From Candidatus Cloacimonadota bacterium (GTDB taxonomy: Bacteria > Cloacimonadota > Cloacimonadia > Cloacimonadales > TCS61), in contig JAMOPB010000268.1 in assembly GCA_027064945.1 (NCBI GenBank), forward strand, positions 1 through 11,112: DNA of 11,112 nucleotides, written 5' to 3'. Below, piece after piece: positions 1 to 7,290 of the stretch (position 1 is the stretch's first letter; each line of letters starts with the position of its first letter). The notes beneath the pieces are model-generated. The model was not told the origin of the DNA. It did not search any database and saw only the letters and a program-made list of their open reading frames with translations. Both the position numbers and the translations under genes were made by a program.

Positions 1-1
1 A

Positions 2-517
2 TTTACACAGAAATTTTTAGCTCTTTTGGGATTAATTTTTGGATTTATTCCTTTCGTTCTGGGAATAATATTAAATCCTTTAGCTAAAATATCCTTTAAG
101 AAGTTTGAATACTATCGTGATCTTAATGGTAATAAAATAACTCTAAATCGAGCATTAGTAGATAAACCTAATTTTCTTAGCTATTGGTTTTTCCGTTTTA
201 GTTTGGATAAATATTTGCTTTTAGGTAAAGTTCTTACAGGAAAATTGAATTTAGTGGGAAATTATCCTTTGATCAGCAATTCCTATGGTAAACTTATTTG
301 GGAGCAATTAGATAATTATCATCCGGCTGTGATTAGTTATCCTGAATCACATATAACTAATGTTTCTGATAATAATTTCATATTACACGAGATTTATTAT
401 AATCATCATAGCTCTATCGGCTTGATGTTTAGGATTATTTATATTTTTTGTTTAAATCGTATGTTTTCTATAAGAGCATATTTTGAAAATGGCTTTTTCT
501 CTTCGCAAGGAATTTAA
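2..517 (+). CDS. Degenerate sugar-phosphate transferase-like protein (WbaP/PglC fold), 5'-truncated by window edge
   Basis: The reading frame is open to the left edge, so the real start lies upstream; the TTG at 26 is not a convincing start. Numbering from that TTG, a membrane segment with a central proline (about residues 1-20, running back to the edge) looks like the re-entrant helix of monotopic phosphoglycosyl transferases. DLNGNK (32-37) then matches the usual GRNGKP stretch. RFSLDKYLL..VLTGKLNLVGNYPL (57-82) matches the family block RxTSLDELPQ..VLKGDMSLVGPRP, and HEIYYNHHSSIGLMFRIIYI near the C-terminus matches the terminal YYIENWSLWLDLKIL-type region. Such enzymes move a sugar phosphate onto undecaprenyl phosphate at the inner membrane. 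Here the catalytic Asp-Glu is Asp61-Lys62, and the Pro-Arg-Pro is Asn-Tyr-Pro, so activity is doubtful. The unseen N-terminus could carry another catalytic domain. The stop overlaps the next start by one base (TAATG). Confidence 0.62.
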   Translation, partial: FTQKFLALLGLIFGFIPFVLGIILNPLAKISFKKFEYYRDLNGNKITLNRALVDKPNFLSYWFFRFSLDKYLLLGKVLTGKLNLVGNYPLISNSYGKLIWEQLDNYHPAVISYPESHITNVSDNNFILHEIYYNHHSSIGLMFRIIYIFCLNRMFSIRAYFENGFFSSQGI

Positions 518-2505
518 TGGATACAACAAACAACACACAAAATACTAACGATTATCTAAAATTAGATAAAAGAGTTCTACTAATTACTCTTAGTCATAAG
601 ATAATTAAGATTATAATCATTTCTTTTATTGCTACTGTAGCCGGCTTTGTTTTGGCTAAGCTTGTTGTGGGAGATCGTTGGCCTGCTCAAGCAACATTAA
701 TTAGACACAAGAAAAATCTAAGCAGTAAAACAAATGTACCTTATCTTTATACTGAAATGGATTTTGAAACTGTTCTGCAATCTATAAAAACCAGAAAGAA
801 TCTTTTAACACTAATTGATAGCTTGCATTTAGATACTACGCCGGAACGGATTTACAGCACTATCAAAGTTACTCGAGGTAGAAGATCCAATCTTATAAAT
901 ATTCGCACAACTAATAGAAACCGAGATACTGCTGTTAATATAGCCAATACTATTGCAGAAATTTTTATCAAAAGCTATACTGAAATTATTAACTCAGCAA
1001 CAAACAAAGTTTACCAATATTATCAGAATGAGATAAAATCTTATGAATCTAAAGTTAAATCTGTTATCAAGGAATTAGATAAATTCCAAACTGAAAGACA
1101 AATTTTATCTTTAGAAAATGAAGTCCAAAACAAATATGATAATCTTAAAACCTTAGAATTGGATATGATGAATGCACAATTGCACATTTCGGAATTACAA
1201 TCTAAAATTGCTGATATTACTGAGCGCATAGCAGATCTTCCTCACACTGTGGAACTTACCTCAACAATCACTACAACCAGAGAAAGCCAATTAAAACAAT
1301 TAAAAGCACAAATGGCTATGTATAAGAAAAAATATACTGAGAAAAATCCGAAAGTGATGAAACTGCAAGATGAAATCAATGCTTTGGAAAAAAGAATAGA
1401 AGTAGAAAAAAAGGGAGAGAGAATTCCCGATTCAATGACCTATGGAACAAATAGTATTTGGCAAAGTATGGTTTTGGAAAAAGCTCGATATGAAAATGAG
1501 ATGGTAGCAACCAAGAAGAAAGTAAAAGAATATAAGAATAAAATTGCTATTATCAAAAGCCAAATCCAATCACTTTCTCCTATAGAACGAGAATACTATG
1601 ATATTGCTAACAGAAAAGCCAATTTGGAAGAGATACTAAACAAGGTGAAAGCAAGAGCAAATGAAGCAAAAACAGCAATGGATTCCAATCTTAGTGATTT
1701 TGAAATTTTAGAACGTGCGATTGCTCCTAAATATCCTGAAGCATCAGGAAGAAAAATTGCCTCAATAATAATTGGATTTTTAACTTTCTTAATACTTTTG
1801 ATTTATTATATGTTAAAAGAAGTATTGGATTTTACGATAAAATCAAAATATGATATTGAAGAAGTTCTTCAAATAAAATGTTTGGCAGAGATTCCTAATA
1901 GCGGAGACGTTCCGAAACCTGTGTTTTATTCCAAAATGCAAGTGTTGTACGGGCAGATATTAACCTATATCAAAGAGGATAAAACTTCTTTAATTGCTGT
2001 TGGAAAAGATAGATTCTCTTCAGGTGCTACTTTTATTATTCAAGAATTGGTGAATTTAGCTTTATCACAAAATAAAAAAGTTCTGTGGATCGAAAGTGTG
2101 AATGAAATTGATGATGAAATCTTAGAACATCAAATTAATGATGTTTTATATGGGAAAAGTAACGATAAACCGGATTATTATAAATTTACCGATAGTTTTC
2201 ATGTCGCTTATTTTATCTCAGACGATCATACTTTTACAAAAGTTCTAAGTGAGAAAAATGTGGAAAATTTCATCGCTAAAAATGACGAATATGATATCAT
2301 TTTCTGGGAACTGTTTAATGTTGATCATAATGTACACTTATTTGCAACTATCTCTTCTGTTGCCGACTTATTAGCTTTTGTTTGTAGATACAGGCATTCC
2401 GATAAATTTAAATTACTAAATTCTATTCGCTTTTTAAAAGAGAATATTAAAACACCGATTGTTGGAATTCTTAACAATTCTATCAAACCGTATTTCAAAG
2501 AGTAA
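517..2505 (+). CDS. Wzc-like polysaccharide co-polymerase (Wzz/GNVR) with pseudo-BY-kinase domain
   Basis: This inner-membrane protein of 662 residues likely controls chain length and contacts the outer-membrane exporter. Transmembrane helix 1 spans about 28-50. A long charged coiled-coil periplasmic region (about 160-385) includes YTEKNPKVMKLQDEI (273-287), matching the Y-x-x-x-H/N-P-x-V block of this family. A GNVR-type region (353-408) and APKYPEASGRK (403-413) precede transmembrane helix 2 (about 414-434). The cytoplasmic end (440-655) has the layout of a BY-kinase: a beta-strand and loop at 492-504, KVLWIE at 521-526, YDIIFWEL at 592-599 and TPIVGILNN at 646-654. However, the GxxGxGKS/T Walker A loop is replaced by VGKDRFSSGAT, the Walker A' and B aspartates are missing, and there is no C-terminal tyrosine cluster. 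It probably cannot bind ATP as Wzc does. AAGG at 507-510 serves the ATG, six bases away. Confidence 0.88.
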   Translation: MDTTNNTQNTNDYLKLDKRVLLITLSHKIIKIIIISFIATVAGFVLAKLVVGDRWPAQATLIRHKKNLSSKTNVPYLYTEMDFETVLQSIKTRKNLLTLIDSLHLDTTPERIYSTIKVTRGRRSNLINIRTTNRNRDTAVNIANTIAEIFIKSYTEIINSATNKVYQYYQNEIKSYESKVKSVIKELDKFQTERQILSLENEVQNKYDNLKTLELDMMNAQLHISELQSKIADITERIADLPHTVELTSTITTTRESQLKQLKAQMAMYKKKYTEKNPKVMKLQDEINALEKRIEVEKKGERIPDSMTYGTNSIWQSMVLEKARYENEMVATKKKVKEYKNKIAIIKSQIQSLSPIEREYYDIANRKANLEEILNKVKARANEAKTAMDSNLSDFEILERAIAPKYPEASGRKIASIIIGFLTFLILLIYYMLKEVLDFTIKSKYDIEEVLQIKCLAEIPNSGDVPKPVFYSKMQVLYGQILTYIKEDKTSLIAVGKDRFSSGATFIIQELVNLALSQNKKVLWIESVNEIDDEILEHQINDVLYGKSNDKPDYYKFTDSFHVAYFISDDHTFTKVLSEKNVENFIAKNDEYDIIFWELFNVDHNVHLFATISSVADLLAFVCRYRHSDKFKLLNSIRFLKENIKTPIVGILNNSIKPYFKE

Positions 2506-2509
2506 ATTT

Positions 2510-2513
2510 GGAG
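2510..2513 (+). promoter_or_regulatory. Ribosome binding site choosing the ATG at 2520 for the Wza-like gene
   Basis: GGAG lies six bases before the ATG at 2520 but directly abuts the ATG at 2514 and follows a TTG at 2508. Only the 2520 start has normal spacing. It also gives the cleanest lipoprotein signal peptide. Confidence 0.75.
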
Positions 2514-2519
2514 ATGTTT

Positions 2520-3560
2520 ATGCAGAATAGATATATTTTTATATTATTAATTTTCCTTTTTTCATGTAGTAATTACAAAACTCTTTCGCAAGAGACAATT
2601 GAAGCTGTGCCACAATTTTTGGAAGAAATTGCTACCGACCAGCAAGAAGATGAGGATAAAATTAAAGAATTACAAAAATTACAACATGTTGATACTGAAA
2701 TTTACCATATTAGTGAAGGTGATAGATTCAATATATATGTTTATGATGAATTTGATCTTAATACTGAAGGAGTTGTTGTAAAGCCTGACGGGACTATATC
2801 TTTCAAATTAATCGGTGAAGTGATGGTTGCCGGACTTACAGTTGCTGAAGCAACAAGTTTGGTAGAAGAGAAACTTTCTAAATATATCCAATATCCCAAA
2901 GTTTCTCTAATCCCTTATGAACTTACCGGGGCTAATGTAACTATTGTTGGAAAAGTAATGAATTCAGGAGTTTATGAAATTAAAGGTGGTATGCGAGTAG
3001 TAGATGTTATCGCAGTTGCCGGTGGTTTGTCTTCAGGTATTTTCCAAAATAATACAATTGAATTAGCCGATTTGGAACGAAGCTATATGATAAGAAACAA
3101 TAGAATCCTACCTGTAAATTTTAAAGAACTTATTAGGGAAGGTAACATGTTGCATAACATTCCGATTTTAGATGGAGATTATATTTATATACCATCAAGT
3201 GTGAATAAGGAAGTTTATATTTTAGGAGCTGTGGAAACTCCTTGGCATTTCTTATATAAAGAATCGATGACTCTTATGCAAGTAATTACATTCGCTAGAG
3301 GCTTTACTCCTGATGCTAAAAAAGAAGTTCTGGTGATACGCGGTGGAATGACTCATCCAAGAGTTTTCAAGATAGATACAAATAAAATTTTAGCCGGAGA
3401 CGAGAGAGATTTTCCGTTGAGACCGAATGATATTATCTATGTGCCTGATTCAGCGATTTCTACATGGAACAATTTGTTAGATAAAATTATGCCAAGTTTG
3501 GAAGCTGTTCAAAGTGGCTGGATGTTAAACGAAATATATCAGCAAATTGACGGAAATTAA
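2520..3560 (+). CDS. wza: Wza-like polysaccharide export outer-membrane lipoprotein
   Basis: The protein has 346 residues. A signal peptide ends in lipobox LFSC, so Cys16 should be lipidated. An acidic linker (about 35-58) leads to a Poly_export domain (60-132), recognisable from ISEGDRFNIYVYDE and VKPDGTISFKLIGEV. Two SLBB domains follow: 138-226 (VTIVGKVMNSGVYEI..DVIAVAGG) and 230-309 (EVYILGAVETPW..RPNDIIYVPD). The tail (310-346, with Trp316 and Trp334) looks like an amphipathic helix, which in Wza lines the outer-membrane alpha-barrel. The protein should form the periplasmic and outer-membrane exit channel for polysaccharide and work with the co-polymerase encoded 14 bases upstream. The family is clear; the symbol is by analogy, and it is somewhat shorter than E. 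coli Wza. Confidence 0.93.
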   Translation: MQNRYIFILLIFLFSCSNYKTLSQETIEAVPQFLEEIATDQQEDEDKIKELQKLQHVDTEIYHISEGDRFNIYVYDEFDLNTEGVVVKPDGTISFKLIGEVMVAGLTVAEATSLVEEKLSKYIQYPKVSLIPYELTGANVTIVGKVMNSGVYEIKGGMRVVDVIAVAGGLSSGIFQNNTIELADLERSYMIRNNRILPVNFKELIREGNMLHNIPILDGDYIYIPSSVNKEVYILGAVETPWHFLYKESMTLMQVITFARGFTPDAKKEVLVIRGGMTHPRVFKIDTNKILAGDERDFPLRPNDIIYVPDSAISTWNNLLDKIMPSLEAVQSGWMLNEIYQQIDGN

Positions 3561-3566
3561 AAAAGA

Positions 3567-4910
3567 ATGAAGTATGTTATCTTCTTTTTCGCCTTATTTC
3601 TGGGTGTGCCAATTGGTACTAGCTTAGCCATACGGTATGAGAAGATCGAGAAAATTGTTTTTTTCTTAATGATATTTTTCACTGTGGAAACTGTGACTAT
3701 AAATTTTGTTTCCAGAGAATTCTATCGCGGAACTTCACGCGGTTTTGAAATTGGATTGGTAGATTTGGCAATGCTGGTAATTTGGCAAGTGATGAAAAGA
3801 AGAAACGATCTGTTCCCAAAATTAGAAAAACCGCCCGGGACTGCATTGTATCTTACTTTCTTTTTCTTTTGCTGGGTTTCTATTATCAATTCTGCTCCGG
3901 GATATGTGGTTTATTCCTATTTTGAGATCTGGAAAATGGTAAGAATGTATGCTTACTTTTATGTAATTTATAATTATATAAATAGTTGGGAAAAAATAGA
4001 ACTCCTGATGAAAATAATAGGAATAATTATTATTTACATTGGTGTAATTGTTCTTAAACAAAAATATATTGATGGAATGTATCAAAATGCAGGACCTTTC
4101 CCACACCAAAATTCATTGGTGATGTATTTAATTGTGTTTGGATCGGTTGTATTTGCATATTTCTTAAATCGTAGAGATGTGAAACTTTGGTATTGGATAT
4201 TTGTTTTTGGAATGGCTGCTATTAGTGTTATTTCCACTTTATCACGTGCGGGGATATTAATATTTTTAATATCTTCTGCTATTGTGTGGTTTTATTCTTT
4301 CGTACAAGAATTTACTATGAAAAAAGTGGGAATTACATTGCTTTTGCTTGTGATAGCTATTGCCGGAGTTCTAAAAGCTATGGATTCTATTGTGGAAAGA
4401 TTTCAAACAGCACCGGAAGAATCTGGATTAACCAGAGTTATTTTAGCCAAAACTGCTGTGAAAATGGCGAATGATAAATTTTTTGGAATCGGCTTAAATA
4501 ATTTTGGTGTAAAGGTGAATCCTCCTTATGAATATGGGGCTGAGATATATCCTTATTTACATCGAGGTAAGATACCACCGGAAGATTTTGAAGAGAAAAA
4601 TGCATTGGTTGAAACAGCCTATTTAAGTATTGCAGCTGAAACCGGCTGGCATAATCTAATTGTGTACCTTGTATTTCTGTTTTATTTTCTTTTTATGAAT
4701 TTTTCAAATATGAAAATACTACGATTTCATCCATATCAATTTTTTTCAATCGGATTGATGGGTGGATTAATAGGAATATATCTTGAATCTACTTTGGAAT
4801 GGGTGTTAAGACAGACAAATAATTTTTATCAATTGATGATGATGTTTGCTGTAATTGCAGCAACTAGAAAACTATATTTTAAACAAGAAATGGAGAAAAA
4901 TGAAAGATAA
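3567..4910 (+). CDS. O-antigen ligase/polymerase family membrane protein (Wzy_C-like)
   Basis: The protein has 447 residues and about ten hydrophobic helices, for example 2-22, 29-48, 62-76, 92-110, 124-138, 150-164, 183-200, 207-222, 229-247, 256-270, 363-379 and 391-406. STLSRAG (223-229) matches the conserved S-x-S-R-x-G at the start of the Wzy_C domain. FFGIGLNNF (305-313) and a large loop ending YLSIAAETGWHNLIVYL (352-368) fit the typical GxGxxxF and YLxxxxExG features. Family members either polymerise lipid-linked repeat units (Wzy) or ligate finished chains to a lipid or protein acceptor (WaaL and relatives) on the periplasmic face. The usual HNxYL histidine is absent: the corresponding stretch reads VETAYL, with Glu349. 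Sequence alone does not separate polymerase from ligase. The start is six bases after the previous stop, with a weak purine-rich leader (AAAAGA). Confidence 0.85.
   Translation: MKYVIFFFALFLGVPIGTSLAIRYEKIEKIVFFLMIFFTVETVTINFVSREFYRGTSRGFEIGLVDLAMLVIWQVMKRRNDLFPKLEKPPGTALYLTFFFFCWVSIINSAPGYVVYSYFEIWKMVRMYAYFYVIYNYINSWEKIELLMKIIGIIIIYIGVIVLKQKYIDGMYQNAGPFPHQNSLVMYLIVFGSVVFAYFLNRRDVKLWYWIFVFGMAAISVISTLSRAGILIFLISSAIVWFYSFVQEFTMKKVGITLLLLVIAIAGVLKAMDSIVERFQTAPEESGLTRVILAKTAVKMANDKFFGIGLNNFGVKVNPPYEYGAEIYPYLHRGKIPPEDFEEKNALVETAYLSIAAETGWHNLIVYLVFLFYFLFMNFSNMKILRFHPYQFFSIGLMGGLIGIYLESTLEWVLRQTNNFYQLMMMFAVIAATRKLYFKQEMEKNER
4892..4895 (+). promoter_or_regulatory. Ribosome binding site inside the polymerase-like gene that fixes the ATG at 4900
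   Basis: GGAG sits four bases before the ATG at 4900, inside the last codons of the upstream gene. The in-frame TTG at 4855 has no such site and would need a much longer overlap. Confidence 0.7.
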
Positions 4911-5349
4911 AGATTATTCAGAAAAAACTGAACGCGAACTGATGATTGAAGAATATATCAAGCAGATGAATCCTCATATCAGAGAGAGTTTGGATTATCA
5001 ACAAAAAAATGAGCTTTCCAGGTTCTTAAACAGAATTTTACCACAAAGAGGGAATCATCTTGTTGATATCAGATTTACGTTTTGGTTAATCAAAAATTGG
5101 TATTTTGTTATTCAGTTTGGTGTTGATAAACGCGATAGAAAACGGATCAGGAATATTAATACTACCGAAAGAATTACGGCGTTTATATTAAATACAATTT
5201 TTGTAATTATTCTTGCTTTTCTAATATTTATTGTGGTTTTCTATATCTTGTATATGCTAAAAAGCTTTGCAGGAATAGATATTTTCCCGGATAAACATTT
5301 ATCTGATTTTATTCATACTCAAGTAAGATTTATACAGGGAATATTTTAG
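4900..5349 (+). CDS. Small conserved-looking membrane protein of unknown function
   Basis: The protein has 149 residues and I do not recognise a family. A charged N-terminal part (1-50) probably folds as helices. It is followed by NHLVDIRFTFWLIKNWYFV (52-70), which is aromatic and possibly membrane-surface, and then the basic stretch DKRDRKRIR (76-84). One strong transmembrane helix covers about 94-121, with a short tail after it. No signal peptide or catalytic motif is visible. The start overlaps the upstream gene by 11 bases, and the stop is eight bases before manA, so it is probably translationally coupled to the polymerase-like gene. An accessory subunit of the polysaccharide machinery is a reasonable guess from context only. 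Codon use and composition look like the neighbours, which argues for a real gene. Confidence 0.8.
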   Translation: MKDKDYSEKTERELMIEEYIKQMNPHIRESLDYQQKNELSRFLNRILPQRGNHLVDIRFTFWLIKNWYFVIQFGVDKRDRKRIRNINTTERITAFILNTIFVIILAFLIFIVVFYILYMLKSFAGIDIFPDKHLSDFIHTQVRFIQGIF

Positions 5350-5357
5350 TAGGTTTT

Positions 5358-6533
5358 ATGAAGAAAATATATAAAATGATAAATAAAATCCAAAATTATG
5401 ATTGGGGTACTTGTGATTTTATCGCTAATTTAAAAGGTGATGAAATTAGTGGAAAACCTCAGGCTGAACTTTGGATGGGAGCTCATCCGAAAGCTTCTTC
5501 AGAAGTGATTGTTGATGGTGAAATTATCTCTTTGGATAAATTGATTTCACAAAATCCAAGTGAATATTTGGGTGATATCATAGCAAATAAATTTAATGGG
5601 AAATTACCATATTTGTTGAAAATCTTATCAGCAAAATCTGCACTTTCCATTCAGGTTCATCCAAGTAAAAAGCAAGCTGAAATAGGTTTTGAGATAGAAG
5701 AAAAAAAAGGTATAAAGCTAACAGCTTTTGAAAGAAATTACAAAGATAAAAACCATAAACCGGAGCTTATTTGCGCGCTTACGGATTTTTATGCGATGTG
5801 TGGTTTTCGTAGTTTAGAAAAAATCCATTCTTTTTGGGAATATAACAAAATTTGGTCTGAGCAAAGCAAGGATTTTATCAAAAAACCTAACTCTGCAAAT
5901 TTCCAAGCCCTCTTTTTCCAATTATTGGGATTAAATAAGAATCTGCAAATTTCTTTAGTGGAAGATCTATTTAATAACTTACTACCTGCTCGTGATTCCG
6001 ATGATGAAATTATTATCAATTGGATGAGAAAATTGAATGAAAAATATCCGGGAGATATAGCTGTTTTAGCTCCGATTTATATGAATGTCATTAAGCTGAA
6101 ACCGGGTGAATCTTTGTTTCTAAAAGCCGGTTTGATTCATGCCTATTTACAAGGAAGCGGAATAGAAATTATGGCTAACTCTGATAATGTGCTAAGAGGT
6201 GGTCTCACATCAAAGCATGTTGATTTAGTAGAATTGCAAAAGACATTGCTTTTTGATTTTGGAGATATGAAAACTATTGATGTTGAAAAAGATGAATTTG
6301 CTGAGAAATATCCAACTTCTGCCGAAGAATTTGAACTTGTAAGGCAGACTAAATTTCCTGTAAAAAATTCAATTAATAGTTGCGAGATTTTACTATGTAC
6401 AAAAGGTGAAATTAAAGTTGAAGAAATAATTGTTAAAGCCGGAGAATCACTTTTTATAAGTGCGTCTGCCAAGAATTATCAGATTTATGGTAATGGCGAA
6501 ATTTTCCGAGCAAGAATACCTGAAGAGGATTAA
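5358..6533 (+). CDS. manA: Mannose-6-phosphate isomerase, class I
   Basis: This cytoplasmic zinc enzyme interconverts fructose-6-phosphate and mannose-6-phosphate, the entry to GDP-mannose and sugars derived from it. Family marks are complete. KIQNYDWG (10-17) is the N-terminal signature. QVHPSK (99-104) supplies zinc ligands Gln99 and His101, NHKPEL (132-137) supplies Glu136, and GLIHAYLQGSGIEIMANSDNVLRGGLTSKHVDL (258-290) supplies His261 and the active-site Arg280. At 391 residues it has the usual full length. The ATG at 5358 follows TAGG at 5350-5353 with four-base spacing. A second ATG at 5376 has no ribosome site but is close enough to the signature to remain possible. Its place inside the export operon suggests it supplies the polysaccharide with mannose-type sugars, although no GDP-mannose pyrophosphorylase or phosphomannomutase is in view. 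Confidence 0.96.
   Translation: MKKIYKMINKIQNYDWGTCDFIANLKGDEISGKPQAELWMGAHPKASSEVIVDGEIISLDKLISQNPSEYLGDIIANKFNGKLPYLLKILSAKSALSIQVHPSKKQAEIGFEIEEKKGIKLTAFERNYKDKNHKPELICALTDFYAMCGFRSLEKIHSFWEYNKIWSEQSKDFIKKPNSANFQALFFQLLGLNKNLQISLVEDLFNNLLPARDSDDEIIINWMRKLNEKYPGDIAVLAPIYMNVIKLKPGESLFLKAGLIHAYLQGSGIEIMANSDNVLRGGLTSKHVDLVELQKTLLFDFGDMKTIDVEKDEFAEKYPTSAEEFELVRQTKFPVKNSINSCEILLCTKGEIKVEEIIVKAGESLFISASAKNYQIYGNGEIFRARIPEED
6524..6529 (+). promoter_or_regulatory. Ribosome binding site for the PEGA-OmpA lipoprotein gene
   Basis: AGAGGA within the last codons of manA lies eight bases before the ATG at 6538. That start gives an N-terminal lipoprotein signal peptide. A longer in-frame reading from 6460 would bury that signal internally. 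Confidence 0.7.
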
Positions 6534-6537
6534 TCAT

Positions 6538-7287
6538 ATGAAAAAAATATTTTATCTGCTATTTCTTATCTTATTTGGATGTTCAAATATTCCAAAAGGT
6601 GTATTTAAACAGAAAGTAACGATAAATACAAAACCTACTCCTGCAAAGATTTTTGTTAATGATAAATACATTGGAATCTCTCCTGTTGAAACAACTATAT
6701 GGTACAAAAAAGAAGATTTTGTAAATATCAAAGCAGAACCTTTTTATGATAGTCAATTCCCACAAAATATCTATGTGAAAATACCTCCTATCCCACCTAA
6801 AATGACTATTTTTATGGATTACGAGGCTAAAGAAAGATTGGGTATAATAGATGAAATAAATAAACAATTGGAAGCTATTCCTGAACCTGAAGAAATTACT
6901 CCGGAAGTAGTGGAAGTTGTGAAAATTATAAAAGAACCTACTTTGATTAGATTGCCGGAAATCTATTTTGAAACTGATAAATTTATTTTAAGAGAAAATG
7001 AAAAAGCAAAAATGGATAAATTAATTGAAATTCTAAAAGATCATTCCGAGTATGGCTTGGTGATTCATGCTCATGCTGATGAACGCGGAGATCCTGATTA
7101 TAACCGTAAATTATCATTTAAACGTGGATTAATGGTGAAGCAATTTTTAGCTCAAGAAGTGTCTAATGAAATGCGAATTGTTGTGCATGGTGAGCAGGTT
7201 ACTTTCAGTGAAGATAATAAAAAACTCGATTATCAATTTAATAGAGTTGTTAGTTTTTCATTGGAATATATAGGAGAACAGGAGTAA
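6538..7287 (+). CDS. PEGA-domain and OmpA-like peptidoglycan-binding lipoprotein
   Basis: The protein has 249 residues. A short signal peptide ends in lipobox LFGC, making Cys15 the likely lipid anchor. Residues 26-92 form a PEGA-like domain (VTINTKPTPAKIFVNDKYIG..PVETTI), a small beta-fold often found on surface proteins. A charged, Glu/Val/Pro-rich linker (about 95-135) leads to an OmpA C-terminal domain (137-245). In it HAHADERGDPDYNRKLSFKR (177-196) replaces the usual GHTDxxG..YNxxLSxxRA. Asp181 and Arg196 are 15 residues apart, the same spacing as the peptidoglycan-binding Asp271/Arg286 pair of Acinetobacter OmpA, and NRVVSFSLE (235-243) matches NRRVEI. It likely links the outer membrane to peptidoglycan and may position the export complex. 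It begins four bases after manA and ends three bases before the flippase start. Confidence 0.88.
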   Translation: MKKIFYLLFLILFGCSNIPKGVFKQKVTINTKPTPAKIFVNDKYIGISPVETTIWYKKEDFVNIKAEPFYDSQFPQNIYVKIPPIPPKMTIFMDYEAKERLGIIDEINKQLEAIPEPEEITPEVVEVVKIIKEPTLIRLPEIYFETDKFILRENEKAKMDKLIEILKDHSEYGLVIHAHADERGDPDYNRKLSFKRGLMVKQFLAQEVSNEMRIVVHGEQVTFSEDNKKLDYQFNRVVSFSLEYIGEQE

Positions 7288-7290
7288 GAT

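Noticed and set aside
1041..1229. Minus-strand open frame opposite the co-polymerase
   Set aside because: It lies wholly within a well-supported coding region and shows no family motif or ribosome site. It is a shadow of the coiled-coil codons.
4855..4899. Upstream TTG start for the small membrane protein
   Set aside because: No ribosome site precedes it and it would greatly enlarge the overlap. GGAG at 4892 points to the ATG at 4900.
6143..6472. Minus-strand open frame of about 109 codons opposite manA
   Set aside because: manA is complete and conserved on the plus strand across this stretch. The antisense product is Ser/Ile-rich with no recognisable features.
6460..6537. Longer N-terminus for the PEGA-OmpA protein, overlapping manA
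   Set aside because: It would bury the lipoprotein signal peptide. The ATG at 6538 has AGAGGA in front of it and starts directly with MKKIFYLLFL.
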